Below are positions 16,704 to 25,878 of a stretch of DNA of 53,230 bases, piece by piece (position 1 is the first letter of the stretch; the number at the start of each line of letters is the position of its first letter). The notes under the pieces were generated by a model, which was not told the DNA's origin, ran no database searches, and saw nothing but the letters and a program-made list of their open reading frames with translations. Location of the stretch: NCBI RefSeq assembly GCF_014647135.1, contig NZ_BMOP01000026.1, forward strand, positions 1 through 53,230, read 5' to 3'. The position numbers were made by a program, and so were the translations under genes. The stretch is from Shewanella xiamenensis (GTDB lineage Bacteria; Pseudomonadota; Gammaproteobacteria; Enterobacterales; Shewanellaceae).

Positions 16704-17858
16704 GTGAGTACATTAGTGCAATGTGGGTATTTTGAACAAGGCCAATGCCAATCCTGTCGTCATATTAAGCTCCCTATGTCGATGCAATTAGCGGTGAAAA
16801 CCCAAGAATTACAGCAATTGTTAGCCCCATTTGTTGAGCATACTAATACCCAATTTTTGCCGCCCGTAGTGGGCGAAGACCAAGGTTTTCGTAACAAGGC
16901 GAAAATGGTGGTGCTTGGCGCGGCTCATGCGCCTGTACTGGGGATTGTCAGTCCAAGCGGTGAGGCGGTTAGTCTCTGTGACTGCTTGCTGTATCCTGCT
17001 GATATGCAAGCGTTGCTCCACCGTCTGGAGCGTTTTGTGCAGCAAGCGGGTATCCCGCCGTATCGTATCGATAAAGCCAAGGGCGAGCTTAAGTTTATTC
17101 TACTGACGCGCAGCCAAGTGCGCGGCGAATATATGCTGCGTTTTGTGCTGCGCTCATCCGATGCCATTGCCCGTATTGAACGGGAATTACCCGCGTTGCT
17201 GGCTGAATATCCACAAATCAGCGTCGTATCGGTAAATATTCAGCCCATTCATATGGCGATCCTTGAAGGGGATGAGGAAATTTTCTTAACTGAAAATACT
17301 CGTCTTGAAGAGCGCTTTAACGATGTGCCGTTATTTATTCGCCCAAAAAGCTTTTTTCAAACGAATCCACAGGTTGCTGCAAAACTGTATCAAACCGCCC
17401 GCGAGTGGGTTGGCGAATTTGCGCCAAACTCGCTGTGGGATTTATTTTGTGGTGTGGGCGGTTTTGGTTTGCACTGTGCCTCCAAAGATATCCCTTTAAC
17501 TGGGATTGAAATCGAAGCTGAGGCAATTGCTTGCGCGAAGATGTCGGCGCAAATGATGGGGCTGAATAACGTGCAGTTTATGGCGCTCGACTCCACCGAT
17601 TTTGCCAAGGGTGATGCGGCGCAAACAAAGCCCGATTTGATTATTGTTAATCCGCCGCGTCGTGGGATTGGTGAGTCCCTGTGTCACGCCTTAAGTGAAT
17701 TTGCCCCTAGGGCGATGTTGTATTCCAGTTGTAATCCCAAAACCCTTGCTAAAGATCTCGCCCATATTCGTGGCTATCGATTAACTAAGGTGCAGTTATT
17801 CGATCTCTTTCCCCATTCGGATCATTTCGAAGTCTTAGCCATGTTGGTAAAAGATTAA
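16704..17858 (+). CDS. rlmC: 23S rRNA (uracil-747-C5)-methyltransferase RlmC
   Basis: RlmC (RumB) uses S-adenosylmethionine to methylate U747 of 23S rRNA. The 384-residue product matches E. coli RlmC along its length. It has the iron-sulfur cysteine set near the N-terminus (CGYFEQGQCQSCRH, then CDCLLYP), the RNA-binding block QGFRNKAKMVV and the SAM motif LWDLFCGVGGFGLHCA. The catalytic motif MLYSSCNPKTLAKDL holds the nucleophilic cysteine, and the C-terminus is FPHSDHFEVLAMLVK. Translation starts at a GTG (16704), and no upstream ATG is in frame. It appears monocistronic. Confidence 0.95.
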   Translation: MSTLVQCGYFEQGQCQSCRHIKLPMSMQLAVKTQELQQLLAPFVEHTNTQFLPPVVGEDQGFRNKAKMVVLGAAHAPVLGIVSPSGEAVSLCDCLLYPADMQALLHRLERFVQQAGIPPYRIDKAKGELKFILLTRSQVRGEYMLRFVLRSSDAIARIERELPALLAEYPQISVVSVNIQPIHMAILEGDEEIFLTENTRLEERFNDVPLFIRPKSFFQTNPQVAAKLYQTAREWVGEFAPNSLWDLFCGVGGFGLHCASKDIPLTGIEIEAEAIACAKMSAQMMGLNNVQFMALDSTDFAKGDAAQTKPDLIIVNPPRRGIGESLCHALSEFAPRAMLYSSCNPKTLAKDLAHIRGYRLTKVQLFDLFPHSDHFEVLAMLVKD

Positions 17859-17895
17859 GCGATCTAAATGAATGCTCGCCTGAGCAGTAGATCGC
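17859..17895 (+). terminator. Nested hairpin right after rlmC
   Basis: GCGATCTA (17859-17866) pairs with TAGATCGC (17888-17895), and inside it TGCTC pairs with GAGCA. It starts one base past the rlmC stop. There is no T-tract, so it may stabilise the 3' end rather than terminate. Confidence 0.45.
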
Positions 17896-18041
17896 TATAG
17901 TCAATTTAGAAGTCGATAAAAAGGAATTTTGCTCATTTTACCTTTGGTTGAGTATTTTTGTGTCTTGCTGATTTAGCTTTCATTAAACTGTCTTTTTAGT
18001 GACATAATCTTGTTCACTTTATGCATCGAAGGGCAAAGTTT

Positions 18042-19193
18042 ATGCTACAGATATTCTTACGTTTTTTTTCTCTTGGTCTGATGAGCTTTGGTGGACCAGC
18101 GGCGCATATTGGTTATTTTCGCCAGACCTTTGTCAACGAACTCGCCTGGCTTGATGATAAACGTTATGCCAGTTTTGTAGCCTTAAGCCAATTTATGCCG
18201 GGGCCGGGATCGAGTCAGGTGGGGTTTGCCATTGGTTATCATCGTGGTGGGCTTTTAGGGGCGATAGCCGCCTTTGCTGGATTTACCTTGCCTTCCTTCG
18301 TGCTGATGTATTTACTCGCTGTGACGACTGCCGCTTGGTTAGGTAACGAGTACATGCAAGGCATTGTGCATGGCTTAAAACTGCTGGCCGTCGTGGTTGT
18401 TGCTGATGCGGTATTGGCGATGTTTAAGCAATTTTGTCAACGGCAAACGGCGCGTTTACTCATGCTCGGTAGTGCCGCTGCGATACTCATTCTGCCTTTC
18501 TTATGGACACAAATCACCTTACTGTTGCTTGCTGCCATTTTAGGTATGTCATTCCTGAGTGCGACTGAGAGCGAGTCCAGTAAAGATGAACCGATTAGGT
18601 TAAATTACCTGAGCTTAGGATTATTCATTGTCTTATTTGTGGCGAGTTTTTTTGCCTTAAATCTGGGGATTGAAGCAGGGATTTTTGGTGAGTTTTTTCG
18701 TGTCGGGAGTTTAGTCTTTGGTGGCGGCCATGTGGTGCTGCCACTGCTTGAAACCGCTGTGGGTGATACGATGAGCGGCGATCGTTTTCTCACCGGATAC
18801 GCCTTTGCCCAAGCTGTGCCTGGGCCGATGTTTACCTTTGCCACCTTCCTTGGCGCTGAGATGATGCTAGACAATCCCTTTGTCGGTGCGGCCATCGCAA
18901 CTGTAGCAATATTCTTACCGGGATTTTTATTGATGCTGGTGGGCTTAAAGAGTTGGCACGCGATTGCCGCCAGACCCAAGATTGCTGGCATGCTTTCGGG
19001 CGTGAATGCCTGTGTGGTGGGATTATTGGCGGCGGCGCTGTATCAACCCGTGTTTACCCAAGGGGTGTTATCTGCGGTGGATATGGCTGTTGTCTTGCTT
19101 GGTTTGGGTGCATTAAAACTCTTTAAACCGCAGATGTTGTTACTAGTCTTAGGTTTCAGTCTATGTGGTATAGGACTGATATTATTAGCTTAA
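18042..19193 (+). CDS. chrA: Chromate transporter ChrA
   Basis: This is an inner-membrane protein of the CHR family, which exports chromate driven by the membrane potential. The 383-residue protein has two homologous halves of about six helices each. The first contains GLMSFGGPAAHIGYFR and FVALSQFMPGPGSSQVGFAIGY. The second repeats the pattern with VGSLVFGGGHVVLPLLE and GYAFAQAVPGPMFTFATFLG. The start ATG at 18042 follows GAAGGGCAAAGTT; the seven-codon longer form is unlikely. No regulator (chrB) lies nearby. Confidence 0.92.
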   Translation: MLQIFLRFFSLGLMSFGGPAAHIGYFRQTFVNELAWLDDKRYASFVALSQFMPGPGSSQVGFAIGYHRGGLLGAIAAFAGFTLPSFVLMYLLAVTTAAWLGNEYMQGIVHGLKLLAVVVVADAVLAMFKQFCQRQTARLLMLGSAAAILILPFLWTQITLLLLAAILGMSFLSATESESSKDEPIRLNYLSLGLFIVLFVASFFALNLGIEAGIFGEFFRVGSLVFGGGHVVLPLLETAVGDTMSGDRFLTGYAFAQAVPGPMFTFATFLGAEMMLDNPFVGAAIATVAIFLPGFLLMLVGLKSWHAIAARPKIAGMLSGVNACVVGLLAAALYQPVFTQGVLSAVDMAVVLLGLGALKLFKPQMLLLVLGFSLCGIGLILLA

Positions 19194-19322
19194 AATCAGT
19201 TGAGTATAATTTTTATCCTCTATAGAAAATTTTGTTAACCTAGGCGCTAAGTGGATGCACCTTTTTGGCTATACTTCAACAATATAATAAATATAAGCTA
19301 AATCACTCTGGAGTAAGCGAGC

Positions 19323-20987
19323 ATGTCGAATTTAAGCCTGCGTAATAAATTACTGCTGTTATCTTTGTTTCCCCTCATCTTGACCTTATTAGTGTTAATG
19401 ACTGTTTCCTACTATGTCGAACAGGAATCTCTCGCGGAAGAGGTTGTGACCTTTAGAACAAAATTAGTGGGCGAACGTAAACAACAAATTAAAGAAGCGA
19501 CCGAAATTGCCGCGGGAATTGTGCAATACCAATTGTCCTTAAAGGAGCAAGGTAATGTGAATCAAGCATTGCGAGATATTCGTTTTGGCAGTGCGGGTTA
19601 CTTCTTTATGTATGATTCCCAAGGTAAAAATATATTCCATGCTTTATTACCTAATTTAGAAGGTCAAAACAAAATCGATATGACCGACCCGCGCGGCACC
19701 AAGATTATTGTTGGTTTGCTGGATGCGGCGAAACGGGGTGATGGTAACTTTTCTTACTATTATCAGAAGCCTAATACCAATGAGCAAATTGAGAAGATAA
19801 GCTACGTGATGATGGTTCCAGGTACTGACTGGATGTTAGGAACTGGCGCTTATATTGATGATATTGAAGCCGTAGTTGAAGATTATCGTCAAACTGTGAC
19901 TGAACAGATGGCTGAGAAATCGTTTATGATCCTCCTAATCGCCATTGTGTTAACGGGGATTACGGCGTTTATCATTATGGTCGCCGCCCATCGAATGGTC
20001 GTGCCGATCAAAAATATGGCTGATAATCTTAATGATATTGCTAAGGGTGAAGGGGATTTAACTAAGCGCTTAATAGTTAAAGGTGAAGACGAGATTGCTC
20101 AATTAGGTCGAGCTTTTAACTTGTTTGTCGATAAGCTACAAACCATTATCGGTGATGTGGCCAATGCGACCGCCAAAGTCAAAACGGCTGCCAATGCTAT
20201 TCATGACCAAACGAAAGTGATGTCACACCAACTGCTCAGTCACAACAATGAGACTGACCAAGTCGTTACCGCGATTACTGAAATGTCATCTACCGCGAGT
20301 GAAGTCGCGCAAAACACCACCCAAGTGGCCGAAGCTACGCATGCGGCCACAGGCGATGTTGCTAATGCTCAGCGCTGTGTCGATGCATCATTAGAAGAAA
20401 TTACTGGGTTGATGGCACAAATTAATAATGCCGCGGGCAGTATCAAATCGTTGAGTGAACAATCGCAGAAGATTAACAGCGTATTGTCGGTGATTGGTGG
20501 CATTGCCGAACAAACCAATTTGCTCGCTCTTAACGCAGCCATTGAAGCCGCCCGAGCCGGTGAACAGGGACGAGGTTTTGCCGTGGTAGCCGATGAGGTA
20601 CGTAACTTAGCCAGCCGAACTCAGGCAAGCACCTTAGAAATTAATGAAATGCTATCTGAGCTGCATAAGCTGGTCTCGCAGGCGGTGAAAACCATGGACG
20701 AGAGTCAGCAGAGTTGTGTGCGCTCGGTTGAATCTTCCCGTGCTATTTCTGAAAGCTTAGGTTCGGTTACCTCGGCGGTAACGGCGATTAACGATATGAG
20801 TACCCAAATTGCCACTGCGGCGACCGAGCAAAGCTCTGTGACCGAGGAAATTAACCGTAACGTTTATGCTATCCAAGAAATCGTGAATGAGCTGCTGCAT
20901 TCCAGTGAAGATGCGGCAAGGGTGAGTCAGACTGTGTCGCAGGAAGGGACCAATCTTGGCAAGTTAGTTGGGCAGTTTAAAATTTAA
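19323..20987 (+). CDS. Methyl-accepting chemotaxis protein with single Cache domain
   Basis: The 554-residue receptor has a transmembrane helix near 10-30, a periplasmic Cache domain to ~195 (SAGYFFMYDSQGKNIFHALLPN and TDWMLGTGAYIDDIEA are typical of sCache_2), and a second helix near 203-223. A HAMP linker (VVPIKNMADNLNDIAKGEGDLTKRL) and a cytoplasmic signalling domain follow; the kinase-binding hairpin tip reads GIAEQTNLLALNAAIEAARAG. It senses a small ligand or a respiration-related signal. In S. oneidensis an MCP in this position is linked to energy taxis (from memory). No CheB/CheR pentapeptide is seen at the C-terminus. The ATG follows a GGAGTAAGCGAGC site. Confidence 0.93.
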   Translation: MSNLSLRNKLLLLSLFPLILTLLVLMTVSYYVEQESLAEEVVTFRTKLVGERKQQIKEATEIAAGIVQYQLSLKEQGNVNQALRDIRFGSAGYFFMYDSQGKNIFHALLPNLEGQNKIDMTDPRGTKIIVGLLDAAKRGDGNFSYYYQKPNTNEQIEKISYVMMVPGTDWMLGTGAYIDDIEAVVEDYRQTVTEQMAEKSFMILLIAIVLTGITAFIIMVAAHRMVVPIKNMADNLNDIAKGEGDLTKRLIVKGEDEIAQLGRAFNLFVDKLQTIIGDVANATAKVKTAANAIHDQTKVMSHQLLSHNNETDQVVTAITEMSSTASEVAQNTTQVAEATHAATGDVANAQRCVDASLEEITGLMAQINNAAGSIKSLSEQSQKINSVLSVIGGIAEQTNLLALNAAIEAARAGEQGRGFAVVADEVRNLASRTQASTLEINEMLSELHKLVSQAVKTMDESQQSCVRSVESSRAISESLGSVTSAVTAINDMSTQIATAATEQSSVTEEINRNVYAIQEIVNELLHSSEDAARVSQTVSQEGTNLGKLVGQFKI

Positions 20988-21014
20988 TACTGATTAATTA
21001 TTGAGTTATAAAAT

Positions 21015-21043
21015 AAAACGGGAGATAACATCTCCCGTTTTTT
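21015..21043. terminator. Terminator between MCP and formate dehydrogenase genes
   Basis: AAAACGGGAGAT and ATCTCCCGTTTT form a 12-bp stem with AAC loop and a T6 run on the plus strand. It can serve both convergent genes because A-runs also flank the left side. Confidence 0.9.
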
Positions 21044-21079
21044 ATATCCATTTATTGAGTCGTATCCCCAAATATCTGT

Positions 21080-24000
21080 TTAGGCTGGTTCGATAACCCG
21101 CTTAGTCACCTTTTCAACTCTTACTGCGCAAACCTTATATTCAGGGATATAAGCCACGGGATCTAAGGCATTGATGGTGAGTTTGTTCGCTGCGGCTTCG
21201 ACAAAATGGAACGGCAAGAACAGTACACCGGCTTGGGCGCGTTTAGTCACAAAGGCATCTATCTCAATCTCGCCGCGGCGGGTGATAAGGCTAATTTTGT
21301 CGCCATTATTTATCCCGAGTTGCTCGGCATCATAGACTGAAATCATCACTTTAGGTGCGCCGAGTAAATCCAGTCCCGGTGTTTTACGGGTGAGTGTACC
21401 TGTGTGGAATTGTTCTAAGAGCCGCCCCGTTGATAGCGTCAGTGGGTACTCGTTGCAGGGCATTTCGGCGGGAAGACGATAACTGACGGGCGTAAATAAG
21501 CCTAAACCGCGGGTGAATTGACTCTGGTGCATAATCGGTGTTCCCGGATGATTTTCATCTGGACAGGGCCATTGAATACCCTGAGGCACTTTACCCTCTG
21601 CACTTGTGGTTAATCTTTCCCAACGAATACCGCGATACTGGGGTGTTAATACATTGATTTCAGACCAAATAGCCTCTTCATCTTTGTAATCCCAGTTTGC
21701 GCCCATGGCATTAGCCAGCGCTTGTACGATCTGCCAATCGGGTAAGGCTTCCCCCGGTGAGGCAAGCGCTTGCTCGAGTCGCTGCACCCGGCGCTCGGTA
21801 TTGGTAAAGTGACCGCGTTTTTCTACAAAAGCGGCGGCGGGCAAGACCACATGGGCAAGCTCGGCCGTCTCGGTTAAAAAGATATCCTGCACTACCAGAA
21901 ACTCGATTTGACTCAGTGCATTAAGCACATGAGCTTGATCGGGATCGCTCAGCACTGGATTTTCACCCATCACATATAAGGCTTTGATTTTGCCCTTGGC
22001 AATGTCGTGCATCATGTGGGTTGCCGTGACGCCAATTTCCCCCGATAACGGCGTTTGCCAGTGGTTTTCGAAGCGCATTCTGGCATGAATATCCGTGACC
22101 TTTTGATAGCCTGTGAAGTAGTTGGGTAATGCACCCATATCACAAGCCCCTTGCACATTACTCTGGCCGCGTAGCGGATTGATACCCGCCCCTGATACTC
22201 CGATATTGCCGCAGAGTAGTTGCAGGTTAGAAATGGCGGTGACGTTATCGTGGCCTGTCGTATGCTGAGTGATGCCCATGGCGTAGTAAACCGCCGTTTT
22301 TTGTGCAGTGCCTATGGTACGCGCGATGCGGGCGATATTCTCAGCCTTAACGCCTGTGATTAGGGCGGCGTTTTCGAGGGAGTAATCCTCCTTCGCTAAT
22401 TCCGCATAGAGGCCCTCGATCCCTTCAGTACGCTCGGCGATATAGGCTTTATCTTGCCAATCGTGGCGAATAATTTCCGCCATAATGGCGTTTAATAGCA
22501 TCACATCCGTGCCCGGTCTGTGGGCAACATAGAGTTCGGCCTTTTCTGCTATGCCTACGCGTTTAGGATCGGCCACGATTAATCGTGCGCCGTGCTGCAT
22601 TACCGCCTGCTGGATTTTTGAGGCAATAATCGGATGGGCGCAGGTGGTGTCTGAACCGATGATAAAGATAACATCCGAGTCCTTAATACTTGGAATATCA
22701 TTGGTCATCGCGCCACTACCAATACTCTGCTGTAAGCCCGTTACCGTCGATGAGTGGCATAGGCGGGCGCAGTGATCGATATTATTGGTACCAAGAACGC
22801 TGCGGACAAACTTTTGCAGCACAAAGTTATCTTCGTTAGTCGCTTTGGCCGAGGCGAGACTAGCGATCGCGTTGCTGCCATCTTGCTGTTTTATCTCGGT
22901 TAAGCATTTCGCCACATAGGCGATGGCTTCGGGCCAACTACAAGGTTGTAGCTCGCCTTTTTTACGTATCAATGGCGTTGTTAGGCGTTTGTCGCTGTGA
23001 ATAAAATCGAAACCAAAACGCCCTTTAACACATAACATGCCTTGGTTAACAACCGAGTCTTTATTGCCTTCGATATGGCGAATGCGATTGGTGTTAGGGT
23101 CAATTTTAAGATCCAGACGACAGCCTACACCGCAGTAAGTACAAATCGTCGAGGCGGTTTTAAGTGCTGTTTTATCACCTTGGCGTTTGTCCCGCGCATC
23201 GACCAGTGCGCCAGTGGGACACACTTGCACGCAGTTGCCACATTGTACACAGCGACTATCGGCCATACTTGCGCTAAAGCCAACTCTCGGCGCGCGGCGC
23301 ACTTGGCTTTGACTGATTTCCTGTGGCAGCGCCTGATAGGAATCTTCGGTAAATTGGATGGCGCAGTGGCCGCTCTGCTGCTGGCACACATCAACGCATT
23401 TGCCGCAGCTAATGCAACGGTTGGCATCGAATTGAATAAAGGGTGAACTCTTATCTACGCTGAAATGCCGTGCATTTTCAGTGAGTAAGCTTTTGCTCTC
23501 AACACCATAATCCGTGGCGTAATCCCTCAGTTTACAGTCGGTATTGGCCTGGCAGGCGCACTCAAGGCAACGTGCCGCCTCTTGCATAGCGGCATCTGCG
23601 GGAAAGCCCAATTCGACTTCACTGTAATTCAGCAGCCGTTGTAGTGCTGTGAGTTCGGGCATTTTCAAGCGGGGCTGACGTGGCGTATGGGGATAAAGCG
23701 TTGGTGCAGCTTCTGATGTTGCTTTCGCTTGCTTAAGGCCGCTCGGAATGGTTTTTACCGAGTTAAAATCGTGGGCATGTAAATCACAGCTAAGGCCAAT
23801 TTGAAGCATTTTATCAATGGCTTTTGCCGCTTTTCGGCCATCACCGATCGCGGCAACGGCAGTCGCTGGGCCGCGGCGGGCATCGCCCATCACAAACAGT
23901 TTTTCCACACCCGATGACATGGTTTGCTCACAACCAATGAGGGTGTTCCAGCGACTGAGTGCCAGCTCGCCATGGCTGAGTTGCCCCATGGGATCTTGCA

Positions 24001-25363
24001 TAAAGCTCAGGTCTGGTGCCTGCGAGACGGCGGCGATAACAGTATCAAAGGCTTCGGTAAAGGTTTCCCCTGTGTCCACGGGGGCGCGTCTGCCTGAAGC
24101 ATCGGCTTCGCCGAGCGCCATTATACTAAAGGTAACCGACTGTACATGTCCATTGGCATCACTATGATTTTCAATGGGATTGGTTAAGAAGTGGAATTTT
24201 ACTCCTTCGACTTCGGCCTCGTGTACTTCGTAAGCTTCGGCGGGCATTTCGGCGCGGGTACGGCGGTAGATTAAAGTAACATCGCAGCCTTCACGTACCG
24301 CTGTACGAGCACAATCGATGGCGGTATTGCCGCCGCCGATGACTGCGACTTTTTTACCCAACTTCAATTGCTTATCGAGGCAATGATCCTTAAGAAAATC
24401 TACTCCAAGATAACAGCCCGCCAGCTCCGAGCCTTTATAATTCATTGGCACCGCTTTTTGGGCGCCGATCGCAAGGCACACCGCATCGAAGTCGGTGACC
24501 AACTGGGCTAAGTGGATCTCATGGCCGAGGCGAGTATTGGTATGAATGATTAAACCATTACGACACAGCAGCTCGATTTCTTTATCGAGAATCGCCTTGG
24601 GTAAACGGTATTCGGGAATACCGTAGCGCAGCCAACCGCCCGCCTTGGGCATGGCTTCAAATATCTCGACATTATGCCCTTGATTCGAAAGATAATAACC
24701 CGCACTTAAGCCCGCAGGACCTGCGCCTATAATGGCAATTTTCTTACCCGTGTCAGCGAGGCGTGGCGGTTGATAGCTATTGCCGTGCTCGTCATCGGCT
24801 AAATCTAAATCGGCAGCGTGGCGCTTGAGTTGGCGGATGGCAATAGGGTCGTCGACGAGGCCGCGGCGGCATTCGGTTTCGCAAAACGCGGGGCAGACAC
24901 GGCCAATCGACAGCGGCAGTGGCAGAGTGTCTTTAATGACTTTAATCGCTTGGGTGTGGTCACCTTGGGCAATGTGGTAGAGATAGCTTTGTACATCGAC
25001 CCCCGCAGGGCAGGCCTGTTGGCAGGGCGCTTCACAATCGGCAAAGTGATCACTCAAGATGGTGTTCAGTGCCGCTTGGCGCTGTTTGGTTAAAAACGCC
25101 GATTGGGTGATGACCTTCATGCCTGTTTGGGCTGGGGTTTCACAGGCTTTAACGCAGCGCAGACTGGCATCGCTATTTTCGATTTGCACCAGACAGAGGT
25201 TACAGTCCTGCTTTTCGGCATGGGCTTGCGTGTCCAATTGCCGTGAGGCGTCAGTGGGATCGCACAGGCTGGGAATAGCAATACCCGCCTTACGGGCTGC
25301 GTGTAATAGGTTATCGCTCGGCTCGGCCGAGACTATCTGATTATCGATTCGAAGTTCTATCAT
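21080..25363 (-). CDS. Formate dehydrogenase alpha subunit fused to a GltD-like flavin module
   Basis: This 1427-residue cytoplasmic molybdopterin protein predicts formate oxidation coupled to NAD(P) or another carrier through an internal flavin. In order it has a 2Fe-2S ferredoxin domain (about 1-85; Cys in PSLCD, DCNLC, LRCVKAC) and an Fe-S domain of the GltD/DPYD type (CEAPCQQACPAG, about 105-190). Then come FAD and NAD(P) Rossmann folds (IAIIGAGPAGLSAGYY and VAVIGGGNTAIDCARTA) and two 4Fe-4S motifs (CISCGKCVDVC, CVQCGNCVQVC). Last is the molybdopterin oxidoreductase part from ~745 (CTYCGVGC). The catalytic position that is Sec in E. coli FdhF is Cys here (HCARLCHSSTVTGL), so no selenocysteine is needed. 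The order 2Fe-2S, GltD-like, Fe-S, Mo is an elaborated version of NAD-linked FDH alpha. No beta/gamma or FdhD genes lie nearby, so it may act alone. Confidence 0.9.
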   Translation of the reverse strand: MIELRIDNQIVSAEPSDNLLHAARKAGIAIPSLCDPTDASRQLDTQAHAEKQDCNLCLVQIENSDASLRCVKACETPAQTGMKVITQSAFLTKQRQAALNTILSDHFADCEAPCQQACPAGVDVQSYLYHIAQGDHTQAIKVIKDTLPLPLSIGRVCPAFCETECRRGLVDDPIAIRQLKRHAADLDLADDEHGNSYQPPRLADTGKKIAIIGAGPAGLSAGYYLSNQGHNVEIFEAMPKAGGWLRYGIPEYRLPKAILDKEIELLCRNGLIIHTNTRLGHEIHLAQLVTDFDAVCLAIGAQKAVPMNYKGSELAGCYLGVDFLKDHCLDKQLKLGKKVAVIGGGNTAIDCARTAVREGCDVTLIYRRTRAEMPAEAYEVHEAEVEGVKFHFLTNPIENHSDANGHVQSVTFSIMALGEADASGRRAPVDTGETFTEAFDTVIAAVSQAPDLSFMQDPMGQLSHGELALSRWNTLIGCEQTMSSGVEKLFVMGDARRGPATAVAAIGDGRKAAKAIDKMLQIGLSCDLHAHDFNSVKTIPSGLKQAKATSEAAPTLYPHTPRQPRLKMPELTALQRLLNYSEVELGFPADAAMQEAARCLECACQANTDCKLRDYATDYGVESKSLLTENARHFSVDKSSPFIQFDANRCISCGKCVDVCQQQSGHCAIQFTEDSYQALPQEISQSQVRRAPRVGFSASMADSRCVQCGNCVQVCPTGALVDARDKRQGDKTALKTASTICTYCGVGCRLDLKIDPNTNRIRHIEGNKDSVVNQGMLCVKGRFGFDFIHSDKRLTTPLIRKKGELQPCSWPEAIAYVAKCLTEIKQQDGSNAIASLASAKATNEDNFVLQKFVRSVLGTNNIDHCARLCHSSTVTGLQQSIGSGAMTNDIPSIKDSDVIFIIGSDTTCAHPIIASKIQQAVMQHGARLIVADPKRVGIAEKAELYVAHRPGTDVMLLNAIMAEIIRHDWQDKAYIAERTEGIEGLYAELAKEDYSLENAALITGVKAENIARIARTIGTAQKTAVYYAMGITQHTTGHDNVTAISNLQLLCGNIGVSGAGINPLRGQSNVQGACDMGALPNYFTGYQKVTDIHARMRFENHWQTPLSGEIGVTATHMMHDIAKGKIKALYVMGENPVLSDPDQAHVLNALSQIEFLVVQDIFLTETAELAHVVLPAAAFVEKRGHFTNTERRVQRLEQALASPGEALPDWQIVQALANAMGANWDYKDEEAIWSEINVLTPQYRGIRWERLTTSAEGKVPQGIQWPCPDENHPGTPIMHQSQFTRGLGLFTPVSYRLPAEMPCNEYPLTLSTGRLLEQFHTGTLTRKTPGLDLLGAPKVMISVYDAEQLGINNGDKISLITRRGEIEIDAFVTKRAQAGVLFLPFHFVEAAANKLTINALDPVAYIPEYKVCAVRVEKVTKRVIEPA

Positions 25364-25878
25364 CCCATGGCCTTTTATATTTGTAGGGTGCTTGCTGCAT
25401 GGCAGGCTTAAGGTGGATTTGAGTATAACTAGAGCGCTTTAGAAGACGCTTATGGTCGAGGGAAGTTTGATGCTAAATTGCTGCTGTCATCACAAACAGG
25501 CGTCAGACTGTGCGCTGATGAAAGTTTATTGGTGGAATACTGTGATTATCTCAGCATTTTATATGTGTTTTATCTGTATCTTGTTTAATCCTATGCAGTT
25601 TTTAGTGATTATCACTGTTTAGTAAACTTAATTTTTAATTGAATCGGGGCGTCAAGCTGGCAATTTCATGTAAGATCACAGTCTTAACTCGGCTTTGTCT
25701 GTTAATCTGCTGACCCTAACGGTGCTTTTTATGCTGATAAAATCGCAGTGAAACGCTATCACGCCCTAGGTTTACCAGCGTTGTTAGGTTAAAATGCGCG
25801 GTTGCAATTACCGTTAAGCGCCGCCTGCTTTGATGGGAAACCCATTAAAACGGCAAAAATAAGCGAAGTTAAAAATCC
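25364..25878. other. 515-bp spacer between formate dehydrogenase and prfB
   Basis: This AT-rich region holds the divergent promoters for the formate dehydrogenase gene and prfB-lysS. Apart from a possible 50-codon reading frame at 25470-25622, listed separately, I see no further gene, repeat or terminator. Confidence 0.6.
25470..25622 (+). CDS. Possible 50-residue membrane protein
   Basis: A short frame starts with ATG, preceded by GAGGGAAGTTTG (a well-spaced ribosome site), and ends with TAG. The N-terminus has a Cys/His cluster (CCCHHK, near 4-9) plus Cys14. From about 20 there is a strongly hydrophobic run with more cysteines (FYMCFICILF), so one membrane helix is likely. It could be a short regulatory or accessory membrane protein, or chance. 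Length is below the usual gene-finder cutoff and no family is recognised. Conservation of frame in related Shewanella would decide. Confidence 0.35.
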   Translation: MLNCCCHHKQASDCALMKVYWWNTVIISAFYMCFICILFNPMQFLVIITV

